DNA of 64,000 bases from Porpolomopsis calyptriformis (lineage: Eukaryota > Basidiomycota > Agaricomycetes > Agaricales > Hygrophoraceae), in the NCBI GenBank assembly GCA_951640195.1, contig OX621172.1, positions 1,922,001-1,986,000 of the forward strand, given 5' to 3'. This document shows, in pieces, positions 30,024 through 42,488 of this stretch. The notes under the pieces were generated by a model that was not told where the DNA came from, did not search any database, and was given only the letters and a program-made list of their open reading frames with translations. A program made the position numbers and the translations under genes. Within the stretch, counting starts at the first letter, position 1, and every line of letters begins with the position of its first letter.

Positions 30024-32688
30024 AGGGGAGTACCTATTCATATGGAATAACATCTGCACAAATATTATTCCCACACAATTTACCATTTTTCTTCTCATCC
30101 AAAGTGGTTTTTCATCCCGTGGGAGCTATTCCTACCCACATTACTGTATAATTACCATACTCTGTAACAATATTGCTATAAAACCAACCCCCACTCTATC
30201 TGGGGTCCTTTATCTGGCAACTTCAGCTGAGTTTATAGCCAAGGCTTACTGACAGTAAGTAATATCATTGCTCATCTGTCTTTACTCACTATCCCTCAAG
30301 ATGTAGGTTTTTAACAATGCCCTCACTGGGAAGACTATCACCCTTGAAGTAGAGTCCTCCAATACCATTGATAATGTTAAAGCCAGGGTATTGAACCCTA
30401 CTATTATTACAAAACTCACACTGACTTTATCCTAATCTCCCACCTGCTAATTAATTTTCACCAGCAAGCATTGTTCATCCTCACTTTACTGTAACATTGA
30501 AGTATTCATAGATCAGAACTATCATTATTTGTGATGTAAGGTACAAAACTAAGTGAGTGACTGGATGGAAGATAAATGATAGTGGATGTGAGATGATAAT
30601 AGTGGATGTAAGATAAATAACAGTAGGTGCAAGATAGATAGTGGCAGATGTAAGATAGGCAATAGGAACAAAGGATGGCAACAGATATTAACTTGAAGTG
30701 GATGGATTAAATGGGTGGGTGTGAGTACATTGAAAAGTAAGATTCTTGGGCCCATTGAGATGTCCTCACCTAGTCAAGGTTGGGCATTGGGAGCTCATAC
30801 CTTGAGAAGTCCCATGGATTGATTCAGGTAGTTGTTGAAGGGATATCATAGGTACTTGCAGTTGGAGGGTTAACAAACAGAGATGCACATAATACAGGAT
30901 GAGCAGGCCCTTGATAGAAGTAGGGGGCAGACTGCATACTGTGGTGCTTTAAGCTAGGAACTGATGGTAGTGGCAACTCATAAACTGTGGCAACAAGTTA
31001 ATAAACTTACTATAACTTGTATGCATAAAACAGACTCACAACCTCCTGCCAGCCTATCTAAGATAGGTTACCAGTAAGACAGAAGTGGGTGTGAAAGATA
31101 CAATGTACCTTATTTCTGCTTAACCCCAGTTATCCCACTGGAGCTTGCAGCCTGGGCAGAAGTCTTAAAGCATTTTGCTGTGAGTTTAGTAAACAACTGC
31201 ATTACCTCAAAGGTTATGGTGGGCATATACCTTTCCTTCCTAAGTCCCCTTTGTCATCTGAGAATAGATTACCACTAGATCCTTCATTGGATTATTGATT
31301 GCCTTCAATCTGTGTATCATCACAGTTGCTACCTTGACCATTGCCACTCCCATGCACTAGCCCCCAAGATTCTGACAAATGAGTGGGAACTGCATATCGA
31401 AGGCCTGCAAATATATTAGTAGAGTCCAACAAGTTATCGCAGCACTCATACTAATGTATATAGCAGAATCAGCACTTGATGTGCCCTCATGACCTTTGTA
31501 ATGCTTGAGGTCGAATCTAGTCACAGAGGGAAGTGAGACCACATGAAGTTTCCCTTTCTGCTTGTTCAACAAGCACCATGGCAACTGAGCAGGATTTGGA
31601 TAGGTTTCCCTCATGTATTGGAAGAGTTGCGGAAGGGACTCAGATAGGAAGTTTTCTACTTCAGATACTGACCAATTTGTATCCACCTGTAAGTTACCTT
31701 GACTATATCTAGTGCATCCCATGTCTTCAAGGATTTGTTTATCATTTCACAGCAGAATGGAACTGTCTTTGAGTTTTTTTGTCTTTGCCTAGTAAGGGTG
31801 TCATTAAATGTCTTGGCTAGCATGGAACATTTAACAAACTCACATTGATCCCACAAAGAATTGCAATGATTTTGTTTACTTTAAAGAATGCTTGTGAGTG
31901 TGAATGCTCTTTCCCTTTCAGCTGCAATTACATTATAATGTAAGTCCTATATGTATCAAATAGCAATGAAATAATATACCATCATCTTGACCCTAGTTTG
32001 CTAGAAGCTGCAAGCAGCTTCCTTTCTAACAACCTTGAGGTCACCCAATGTGATACTCTTGAATATCTTCAAGACCCATCCCCCAATATTGGTTCTATAG
32101 TATGGGTTAGATATTGAGGGTATTTAGATGGGCTATAAAGATGTTCACTGCAGAGAGCCCTTATTCCAGGCTTGAATATTGCTGGAGCTAGATAGGCTTC
32201 ACAGTTGCAGGCTTGGCTATCCTCAGTTGTACCCCAATAATACTGCAAGGCTATGATGGTGGTTCTAGTCAAGAAACAGGTAGCTATCCTCCATTTCCCT
32301 ATATATACTTTTTTTCTTTCTTTCTAATTTCACATGCAAAGGTGGTCCGACTAGATCTATTCAATGATAGCAGTGAGTACATTTAGTCCCTGCACCTACA
32401 ACCTTGCCCTCTCCATCCAGATCTCATCTGAAAGTGAAATACAAGTTGGTTTTCTTTTTCTTCCAATGCGAAGCTCTTCCAACTGCAGATAACAACCATC
32501 CTCCCACTCCTCTGGTAAGATTCCATATCCCACTGGAGTAATCTTTTGCTGAATGGTTTATCCCAATATCCTGAAGAAAACTGTCTCTTCAAAACTGCTT
32601 TAGAAAGGACTTGTTATGTCAGTAGTTAGTACTCAGGTCACTTGGGCATAAGTCACAAAGAAGCTAGTGCATAAACTAGCAGTGACAA
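30024..32688. other. AT-rich transposon-derived stretch, minus-strand fragments
   Basis: Unrecognised minus-strand fragments lie at 31357-31722 (NWSVSEVENFLSESLPQLF), 31656-31856, 32069-32272 and 32383-32592. They may be exons of one decayed gene, but I cannot assign a family. A low-complexity ATAGTGGATGTAAGAT repeat array runs from about 30567 to 30660. Confidence 0.3.
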
Positions 32689-32967
32689 TGTTGAAGAATA
32701 GAACTAGGGAAGGTACAAGTGTTCTGTACTCTACTTATACTCTACCTGGGTCTGGACTGTGATTGTGATATCCACAGTGATGATCCATAGAATGGCTGAC
32801 TAATACATAGCCTTGTGCAGCTGCGGAGCACATCTTCATCAGCCAATAGTGTTATCACCTCTAATCTAGGAGGATATAAATAGAAAGATTAGATAAGGAA
32901 AGATAAGATAAGATAAAACTGAGGATAAGGAAAGTGGGTAAGATAACAAAATGAAGTGGCCATAACA
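32689..32967. repeat. Old solo LTR-like fragment 2
   Basis: Begins TGTTGAAGAATAG and ends CATAACA; diverged relative of 29623-30023, shorter by about 120 bp. Confidence 0.5.
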
Positions 32968-35136
32968 GAACTCCTATTACATGGTACCTCTAGACCATGG
33001 TAATGGATATTTGCTCATTAGTTGTATGTGATCTTCTTCATCAAATCTTCAACCACTCCACTCTCACTCTCATTGGGATAGAGATTTGCCAAGATGTTTT
33101 CAATTCTGTAGTAGGTGGCAATGGTTTCCAGACTCAATCCCATACATTCATTCTTACACACACTATGTTTGAGCTATCCAAGTAGACGCATATCCTGTTA
33201 TTTTCAATTCAGTGTAGAATAGAATCAATGCAAAACAAGGAAGCTAGTTACCTGTGGACTCTTGTTGGAGGATTGCAGCCTGCAAATAGGATGAGAGTTC
33301 CACTGCAATTGAAAAGTATGACAATCTTCATTGATTTGAGGAAGGAAAAGGCTGTTAAGGAGCTATAAGTGCTTGGGGTATTAGATGTCAAGGAAGTGGA
33401 GTTATTCAAGTCATGTAAAAAATGCATGCCAGGCCTGTGCAAACTAGGTTCCAACTTCAACCCACAGTTACTCAATCCTTGTGTTCCAAGTTGATCTGAC
33501 AGATTCAAGTTTCAAATTACATCTTCAAGGATTGAAGCACTTACATCCCCCAAATGAAAGATGCCTGTTTGGGTCCATTTCATATAATCATATAGACTGC
33601 AATACCCATGTTTTCTCCTCCACAATCACCTCAAAGTTGGGAAGGAAAGCTGAAGTTATCTGTCACATACAAAAAGAGATCAAGGACAGTGCTAGCTTTA
33701 TTATTGGTACTTGCATGAAGGGTAGTGATCTGTAAAGTACATGTAATTATTATATACAAGTCAAGGTGAGAGTGAACATACCATTCAACAGTATCTATCA
33801 ATGAACCCATGGATTATAATAGCCTAATGGATAAGCTTGTGGTGTCCATCAATATGCCAAAGTGCATTGGGTTGCTAGATACTATATTGACATTGCTGGA
33901 TCACTCCACGATTGCGCAATGATTGTCTAAGTGCATTGACACGCTTCAAGGACAACTTGACTCACCTATACTGGACCTATAGACCCAGTGATCTTAGAAA
34001 TCCAATGAGATAGTGCAAGCCAGAGTCTAGCTTCTTCTTTATGAAGTCTCACACAAGTACATCAAGGTTACCATTTGAAATCATTGAATGCTTTCATGAT
34101 ATACAGTTTTTCTTCATAAAGTTCCATAATGTATTGCGATGGATGCCCAAGATGCTTGCTAATTCAGTGGATGCTAGATTTCAGTATAGGGCAGAAGCCT
34201 CTTGAAGAAAGGAAAGATTGATGACTTTCCTTAGTTGTCCTAGGTTTCCAGAGTATTCAAGTGATACTAGTGTTGCTGTAATGATATCTTTCTCCTCTCT
34301 GAATTGTGAGCTTTGAGAGACTACTGATAGTTGATTTAAACTGACCTCATCTGGGATGACAGATACAATTTTTGCATCTCATTAACTACTTCTCCCAACA
34401 CCATCACTGCATTGTGTAGCCAGGCATCAGGTAATGAAAAAGGCTCACTAGAGTGAGCTTCTAGAGCCATAAGGATCTTGATCATATCAGATGAGATAAG
34501 GTCAATATAATATAACAGTTGAAGCAGATCTGGATCTTTGAGTTTAATAATTTGTCAAGCATAGCCATAGGTATTACAGATGATTGCATGAGCACTTGTA
34601 ACATCAGTAGGCCATGAGTCCTAACTGAAAGGAAGGTTTGGAAACTTAGTTGGTGGTAGTACTGCCATTTACAAGTGATTAGAAGGGTGTTTCATCACAC
34701 TGATAAATATATTATATTGTTCAACTACATATGTCAGATTCCATCTATCCTACTCTCTCCACTGCTCTTCCACACCCTATATATTGGTTTGAGGATGGGA
34801 ATACCTTTCTTCAGGTAAGCTTGACAATACAATACTTGCGCCATCTACTTCTGATGTTTGTTATAGATAGAGAATTCCTTATACAGACTCCATCGCAGTG
34901 ATTTGATCACCTCATCTAGTCTCTTCAAAGATATATTTTCCCTCCCAGCTGAAAGCAATCCTGAGGGTCTAAGTATAGAAAGGCCCATTGTTATTGAGCA
35001 AGTACCAGTATATTCACAAATGCTATGAATGCTCTTGAATTGATCAAAGAAGGGGGGTTATATGATGTCAGCCCTTTACTAGCCACAAGCATGAATAGCA
35101 AACCCATTCTGCCTGCTGAATATGAAAAACATCTAG
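32968..35136. other. Degenerate AT-rich stretch, no supported gene
   Basis: Short frames only (33248-33508 minus, 33481-33735 plus, start of 35025 plus). Probably an older element into which the CACTA transposon inserted; the same sequence resumes at 44398. Confidence 0.3.
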
Positions 35137-35176
35137 CAGCACTGCGTGGAGACGCCAGATTACGGAAGTGGATTAT

Positions 35177-36884
35177 TGTCATGAAATTGGTGTTCACTCT
35201 CTTAAAATTTCTCTCTTTTCTTCGTTCTTTTCTTTTCTTTCTTATGACGGTTCTTTTGGGAGGAAGGCTGTCTTTATTGGCAGCAGAAATTACTTGTACA
35301 AAGGGAGGAGTCCATGTCCGACTAGCTAATTATACTAGTCCGTCTTGGCAATCTCCTGCACCATACTGTCCCTCAAGAACTCTACAAAACTCAACACTAC
35401 TTGACCATCTATTGCGGCCAACTTATTACCCCAGTAGATTGCCCCATTGGTGTTACCACCGGAGGCCTGCAACTTGGCAGCCTTCCCTTCAACGAAACTC
35501 ATCGCTATCTTTCTTGCTTCCTCACCCAACCAATCGTTGGTGGGACTCCACAACAAACTGGGAGGAATTTCTTCCTCCTCGATCTTGACATTGACATTAG
35601 TCAATGACGACGACAAATCTTCCACTAAGAATAAAGAGTCAACGATCACGAAGAAAGTGAGGGAATTGAGAAGCTTACCACTAGATAAAGAACTCAATGG
35701 ACCAGGGGTCCAAGGACGGAAGGGGGGACTGGCAGCCCAGTCAACTGCCTCCTTCTTGACAGAAGGGAGGGAATCAGCCCACTTGTCAGACCCCCAATTA
35801 ACCTGCTCCTCCAAAGGGAGCTGGGAAGTAGGGGGAGGGGCGTCATCATCCCAAGCTAAAGAAGGGAAAGCCTATTATCAACAAACACAGACTAATAAAG
35901 ACAAAACAAAATACTCACCAAGCGGATCCTCCATCAAGCCGCAAGCATGCTGGATTGGCCAGCGAACGAATGGACACTTCTTGACTTTGTGCTTGCCACT
36001 GCAAGCAAAGCAGGAGAAAGAAGACCAACAGAGGTCAGAGTCGGAGGGGATGTGCTGGAGGTAGTAGTGAAACGAATCGCAATCGAGAAAGACAGGAGCA
36101 GTGCGGTGCACCACTCCAGACTGCTTGAAGAATTGGACGTAGTGGCCTTGGTGGGAGGGAGTCATGATGAATTGACAAGGATTGAACTAAAGCATAGGGA
36201 TACAACCCCACACCTTTTATATGCTCAGACACAAAGGGAAGACCAAAAGGAGGTTCCTCAGTCAAAGAAGAGAAACCCGATACGCCGGACAAGAGATAGA
36301 AACAGCGGCGATCTCATGACTAGAAGAACAATAGGAACCAGTCATGAGACAGCACAGCCTGATACTGCGGAAGGCTATGCCCAATAGAGTTGAGTCATCA
36401 AAACAACACAGCCTTCCGCAGTATAACTAAGAACAATAGCAAACCTTAAACCGGAGGCTGTGAACAATAGAAAATGGGGTGACTGCGGAAGCTGACTCAT
36501 AGTGACTCCTATTTTAGAAATACTATATAAACCCTGAGGGCGAAGCAGATCATCACTTCATCCTCCTGTGAGATTACTTGTAGTAGCACGAACGCAATCA
36601 GAATCATCAGACTTCTTTTCCATCAGAACAAGAAAAGAGAAACACAAAACACAACTACTAAGCCAACCATTCATGCCCATATTCCCTAAAACTCTCAGCA
36701 GAGGCACGTAACGGATTCAACCCGCAGAACAACTTCTTTGTAGAAGTAAAACTTAATTCAGAAGGAATCATTACTCTATACGAAGACATCCCTGTCAGAA
36801 CCTTCTTCTACATCCTACTAGACTTATTGAGCTCCAAGGCCTGCCTTGTGATTAATGAAAAGACTTGCAACTACAGTTGTGATA
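35177..36884 (+). mobile_element. Element C2: solitary LTR-like element, 1708 bp
   Basis: TGTCATG...GTTGTGATA (final CA changed to TA), flanked by ATTAT (35172-35176, 36885-36889). It lies inside the left TIR of element D, which it splits after 37 bp. Confidence 0.85.
35335..36165 (-). CDS. Antisense gene inside C2, about 235 aa, apparently intact
   Basis: Same three-exon plan as in C1: exon 1 from ATG 36165 to about 35919 (HYVQFFKQSG, CFACSGKHKVKKC, GLMEDPLG); exon 2 with WDDDAPPPTSQLPLEEQVNWG; exon 3 ending in EARKIAMSFVEGKAAK and DSMVQEIAKTD with the stop at 35335. The second intron happens to stay open here, so an unspliced form would also read through. No frame break seen. The role is unknown. 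Confidence 0.55.
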
Positions 36885-39701
36885 ATTATTTGTTGAGAAT
36901 GTGTAAATAATTGTGAGATTATAATGAAAAAATGGAGAGATAATGGATTTTTCATATTCTTGTTGTAATCTACATATTCCGGTCATATTCTGAACACATT
37001 CCCACCTGATCGCGCAATCAGCTTGTTGCAATTGCGTCGACTTCAGCGCGTGAGGTCATCCTGCCATGCTGTACTACACAAGTGAGCAAACTTATATCTC
37101 CACATGTATTGACACTTCGTACCTTTGTTAGGATGAGCTATTGGCAGCAAGATGTTGAATGCCGATGCTCTTGATGCAGGAAGACCCTTGATGGTTTCAA
37201 GATACAGTCTCGACAGACTGCAAAACGTCACCAGAAGCACAATGAAAACACTTACGCTACTCCTGTGGCACCTCCTGTATCCACTCTGGAGGCCCATCAG
37301 TCGACTGATATAGAACAGCCCTGTCCTGTTTCCAATCATGAAGAGGGCGGAAATTATAATAACCAACAAGAATACGATGACCAAGATATGGATCTACCTC
37401 AAGATGATGGCTATTCTGCATTGCCTAGGGGTGATGTGCTTGATGCTGACCACTCAGATAATGATTCAGACACGGATAGCTTCTTTGCATCTGATGAAAA
37501 CTTGGGTGATATATCAGCTGCGACGTCTCTTTCTGAAGACCTTTCTGGTGACTCTGTTGATCTAGATACATCTCCTGATAACTCTGGCAGTAATGTTCTC
37601 ATACCAGCTTTTCTTGAATCCCCCCTTGTCTGATTACTCTACCTCCAGGCAGCAGCTGCATGGCTCTCTGGTTCCACTACTGTAACTCAGACAGATCAGT
37701 GTCTTCAGGATGGATTAGATCTCCTTGAGATGTGTGGTGCCCTTCCTGTGTTGCCAAGGCCTGCGACAACTCTAAAAACTCTTAAGCGACACCTTGGTCT
37801 TGATGTCAATTTTTATATTCAACAAATATTAATCTGCTCAGCTTGTTATAAACCATTCTCACCCAACACTATCAGTCAACTCTCCGATGCTAATTGCACT
37901 CAGCCTGGCTGCAATGGTGTTGTCTATCAAATCAAGCGTATGCCTACAACCCTTATCCCTGATGCAGGAGCCAAACAAGAACCTGTTATGGATGAGAGAT
38001 GGTTACCTGCTAAGATCTTGTTGTACTCATCACTTATCAAAGCTATCTGTAGGTTTTTGATGCGGCAGTCATTTGTTGCGGCGCTTTGGGACCCCCTTCT
38101 CGATCTCAACCACCCACCACCTAGCGGCAACATGCTCATGCATGACATATGTGATGGGAGTGCATACCGACTTGCTGAAATTGGACTCAACCATGTTGTG
38201 GAAGTAAATGGAGCTGTTAAAGATGTACCGGCCAAACCTGGTTCACATCGACGACTATTATCCTGTGATGTTGGATTAAGTCTGACGATTAATCTAGACT
38301 GGTGTGTTATCTCTCATGGAGGTTCATCACTTCTGATAACTCTCTTTCCTACACAGGTTTGGGATATTAGAAGGCTGCCCGCACTCATCAGGAGGCCTAT
38401 ACGTCTCATTTAATAATCTCCATCACTCTGTGCGCTTCCTACAACATAATATCCATTTGGCAATCATGATTCCAGGTCCAAAAGAACCAAGTCTTGAGCA
38501 GCTAAACTATTGCCTTCGCCCACTTGTTGATGATCTGCAAAGGTTATATACAGGTGCGTTTAAATTCAAAGAATCCTGTTATCTCTCAGTTGTGTGCTAT
38601 TGCAGGACTTGTGATGCATATGTGGAATAAGCGCATTCCCCCCACAGTTCACAGTTTAGTTCTTGTAGAAACCAGTGATATCCCTGCAACACGGAAGATC
38701 ACTGGTGCTGCTAGTCATAGTCATAAGACCCACCCGTGCAACATGTGCCATATCACACTAGCCGATGTCAATACCCTTACTGGTTATGACATTACCAGTG
38801 CGCCCTCTTCTTCAAGTATGATATACTACACTGAATATCATTATTCTATCAGAGTTTAAGCTTCGCGATGATTGGCGGCAGCTCAAGTATGCAGAAAGGT
38901 CCAGGTGCATGGTTACAAAAAAGAACATCCAAGATCATCTCGACAAACATAGTTCACGCTACTCTGAACTCAACAGACTGCCAGGATGGTTACTGATTAT
39001 GAATGCAGCTCTAGACTTTATGCACAATCTCTATGGTACCGTCGTTTATCTCATTTCACTTTTGCTCACTTCGACATTCTCAGATACTGAGCAGCAACTC
39101 TTTGAAGACGTACTTGTCTGTGGATACCTTCTCAATGCAGCTGGCTGGCGAAACTTTCAAAGCTATATCAATTCAATCATTTGGCCATTAGGGATTGGCC
39201 GTCTCCCCACAAATGTTGAGTTGCTTCATCTCAACTGTTGACCTTCACTGATTAGGATATTTAGCTTGGTAAGAATCACTCGTTGCAAAAGATGGACCAA
39301 TAGCGGCGTCTGTGTAATATCCAAGTCACTGTGATGTGGCTTTGTTGGTGAGATGAGAACAATAGGATCATGAAGAACCCACCTCCTGTACCTTCCAGAG
39401 CAAAGAACCCACTGAAATTCAAATGAGACCTATGTGAGATCTATCAGCTAATCATCTATCTCTCTGCTGCAGAACGAATTCTTGCAAGTAAGGCAATTTC
39501 CATGGATGATGTATCGCGTGGCCAGTGCTATCTTCAACAATTCTGTCAAGGCATGATCAAACTTGGCATGCATCTCACCATAAACCACCACCTTGGTATG
39601 CACTACTCAGCCATTTTTCAGCGCTTTGGTCCAGCATATGCGACATGGTTTTTTGCATTTGAACATTGCAATGGCGTTCTTGAAAGTGTCAACATGAATA
39701 G

Positions 39702-41401
39702 TGTCATGAAATTGGCATTCACTCTCTTAAAAATTCTGTTCTTTTCTTTTCTTTTCTTTTCTATGCTGGTTCTTTTAGGAGGGAGGCTGTCTTTATTAGC
39801 AGCAGAGACTACTTGTACAAAAAGGAGGAGTCCATATCTGACTAACTATTTATACTAGTCTGTCTTGGCAATCTCCTGCACCATACTGTCCCTCAAGAAC
39901 TCTACAAAACTCGAGACTACTTGACCATCTAATGTGGCCAACTTATTACCCCAGTAGATTGCCCCATTGGTGTTACCACTGGAGGCCTGCAACTCGGCAG
40001 TCTTCCCTTCAATGAAACTCATCACTATCTTTCTCGCTTCCTCACCCAACCAATCGTTGGTGGGACTCCATAACAAACTGGGAGGAACTTCTTCCTCCTC
40101 GATCTTGACGTTGACGTTAGTCAACGACGATGACAAATCTTCCACTAAGAATAAAGAGTCAACAATTATGAAGAGGGCGAGAGAATTGAGAGCTTACCAC
40201 TAGATAAAGAACTCATTGGACCAGGGGTCCAAGGACGGAAAGGAGGACTGGCAGCCCAGTTGACTGCCTCCTTCTTGACAGAAGGGAGAGAGTCAGCCCA
40301 CTTGTCGGACCCCCAATTAACCTGCTCCTCCAAAGGGACCTGGGAAGTAGGGGGAGGGGCGTCATCATCCCAAGCTAAGAAAGGGAAAGCCTATTATCAA
40401 TAAACACAGACTAATAAAGACAAAACAAAATACTCACCAAGCGGATCCTCCATCAAGCCACAAGCATGCTGGATTAGCCAGTGAACGAACGGACACTGCT
40501 TGACTTTGTGCTTGCCACCGCAGGCAAAGCAAGAGAAGGAAGACCAACAGAGGTTGGCGTCGGAGGGGATGCGCTGGAGGTAGTAGTGAAAAGAATCGCA
40601 ATCAAGAAAGACAGGAGCAGTGTGGTGCACCACTCCAGACTGCTTGAAGAATCGGACGTAGTGGCCTTGGTGGGAGGGAGTCATGATGATTGACAAGGAT
40701 TGAACTGAAGTGTAGGGATACAACCCCACACCTTTTATATGCTCAGACACAAAGGGAAGACCAAAAGGAGGTTCCTCAGTCAAAGAAGAGAAACCCGATA
40801 CGCCGGGCAAGAGATAGAAACAATGGCGATCTCATGACTAGAAGAACAATAGGAACCAGTTATGAGACAGCACAGCCTAATACTGCGGAAGGCTATGCCC
40901 AATAGAGTTGAGTCATCAAAACAACACAGCCTTCCGCAGTATGACTAAGAACAATAGCAAACCTTAAACCGGAGGCTGTGAACAATAGAAATGGGGTGAC
41001 TGCAGAGGCTGACTCATAATAACTCCTATTTTAGAAATACTATATAAACCCTGAGGGTGAAGCGGATCATCACTTCATCCTCCTGTGAGATTACTTGTAG
41101 TAGCACAAACGCAATCAGAACTATCAGACTTCTTTTCCATCAGAACAAGAAAAGAGAAACACGAAACCATAACTACTGAGCCAACCGTTCATGCCCATAT
41201 TCCCTAAACTCTCAGCAGAGGCACGCAATGGATTCAACCCGCAGAACAACTTCTTTGTAGAAGTAAAACTTAATTCTGGAGGAATCATCACTCTTTTTGA
41301 AGACGTCCCTGTCAGAACTTTCTTCTATATCCTACTAGACTTATTAAGCTCCAAGGCCTGCCTTGTGATTGACGAAAAGACTTGCAACTACAGTTGTGAC
41401 A
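39702..41401 (+). mobile_element. Element C3: solitary LTR-like element, 1700 bp
   Basis: TGTCATG...GTTGTGACA with AATAG (39697-39701) and AATGG (41402-41406), a target duplication with one change. Inserted in the element D transposase gene. Confidence 0.85.
39855..40684 (-). CDS. Antisense gene inside C3, apparently intact
   Basis: Same three exons as the C1 and C2 copies: ATG 40684, SHQGHYVRFFKQSG, CFACGGKHKVKQC, GLMEDPLG; acidic exon 2; exon 3 from EDLSSSLTNVNVKIEEEE to DSMVQEIAKTD at 39855. All three copies keep the splice borders. Amino-acid differences among copies are common, so selection on the protein is unproven. Confidence 0.55.
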
Positions 41402-42488
41402 AATGGTCATGGAGGAGGAGAAATGGAATTAACACTCATGTGAAGTTGGATAGGGAAACATTGGCTATATGAACTGGTGAGTGTTATTACAAGGATTATG
41501 CTGCCATGTATGATTGATCACTGGAATAGGCTCAAGCTCTTCCCATTGATGCGACTAAGAAAGAGCAACACGCACTTGAAGGACTTGTACAAGGGAGACA
41601 AACTGACCGAGGGACTTTACGAACACTTATCGCTGGATTTAAAGGGAGTGAGTTTTATTTTTTCTATAATCTCAATTGCTTCACATCATCGCATCCCAGA
41701 TGGACAAATTCTCACTCCAAAGGGTAGTAAGGTCCACACTGATCTCCGCCATCTCAAACCCGACGTGCTTTATCCCCTGGTCCTAAAGCACCTTCAACAA
41801 CATCATCCAGAGGTCATTGATGATCTCACATGTCAACCTCATACGATTCCATTCATTAGCTCTCAAATGACAACCATCCTCCCTTTTATTATCAAGGATG
41901 GGGTACGTTATGGCAGTACAACCTCAAAGTGAACACAACAGGACCAATATGCATGTGCCAATATTAGTGGTGATTGTGTACCATGTCAGATCCTGTATCA
42001 CTTCAAGATCACACTTCGCGATGGCTTAGAGCCAATTTACTGTTCGTTAATCCAAAGAATGGTTTCTGATAGCAGTATCCCTCTTATGCCTTGGGTACTA
42101 CAGTATGTTCATATTTTTTGCTTGAGAAGACTCTAATGGGACATTAATAGAACCACCGACCTGGGAATATCTATTGTATATGCGAACATCTTTGAAGCTC
42201 TAGAGGTTATCCCTTCAACAGGCTTTGCATGTTCAATTGCACTGCTGCCTGCCATCTCTAATGTGATGAAAGATAATCCACTTTGGATTATCCATTCCTT
42301 TGACCGTGTATGTTGTTTCTTTTATTTAACAAGAACGTTAACTAGTCCTAGCTCTCTCCTCATAGTCTGGCATGGCACCAGAGCAAAATTGGCTAGATGA
42401 ACTGGAAAATGAGCTTGCAAGTGACACAAACATTGTTTGATTTAGTGAGTACAAGAATTAAGATTATTACACACAAGAAACTGTCCAT

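Larger units (their letters stand above)
37265..42440 (+). pseudogene. Tnp2-like CACTA transposase, split by C3
   Basis: Runs of plus-strand coding sequence in several frames, consistent with introns and some decay. In order: an acidic Asp/Ser-rich part (37265-37633); RHLGLDVNFYIQQILICSACY with a C..C/C..C zinc-like segment (37730-37930); GNMLMHDICDGSAYR; a DVGLSLTINLDW core; MIPGPKEPSLEQLNYCLRPL; DIPATRKITGAASHSHKTHPC; and LDFMHNLYG. These are block signatures of the fungal tnp2/CACTA transposase family. C3 (39702-41401) interrupts it between VLESVNMN and GHGGGEMELTLM. The C-terminus ends WLDELENELASDTNIV. Not functional as it stands. Confidence 0.75.

Noticed and set aside
29623..32967. The two old LTR-like fragments as a matched pair of one element
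   Set aside because: Flanks do not share a target duplication, lengths differ by 120 bp, and no pol sequence lies between.
25656..41401. C elements as DNA transposons with 5-bp TIRs
   Set aside because: TG...CA ends, 5-bp duplications, and a TATA box at the place expected in an LTR favour solo LTRs; not fully excluded.
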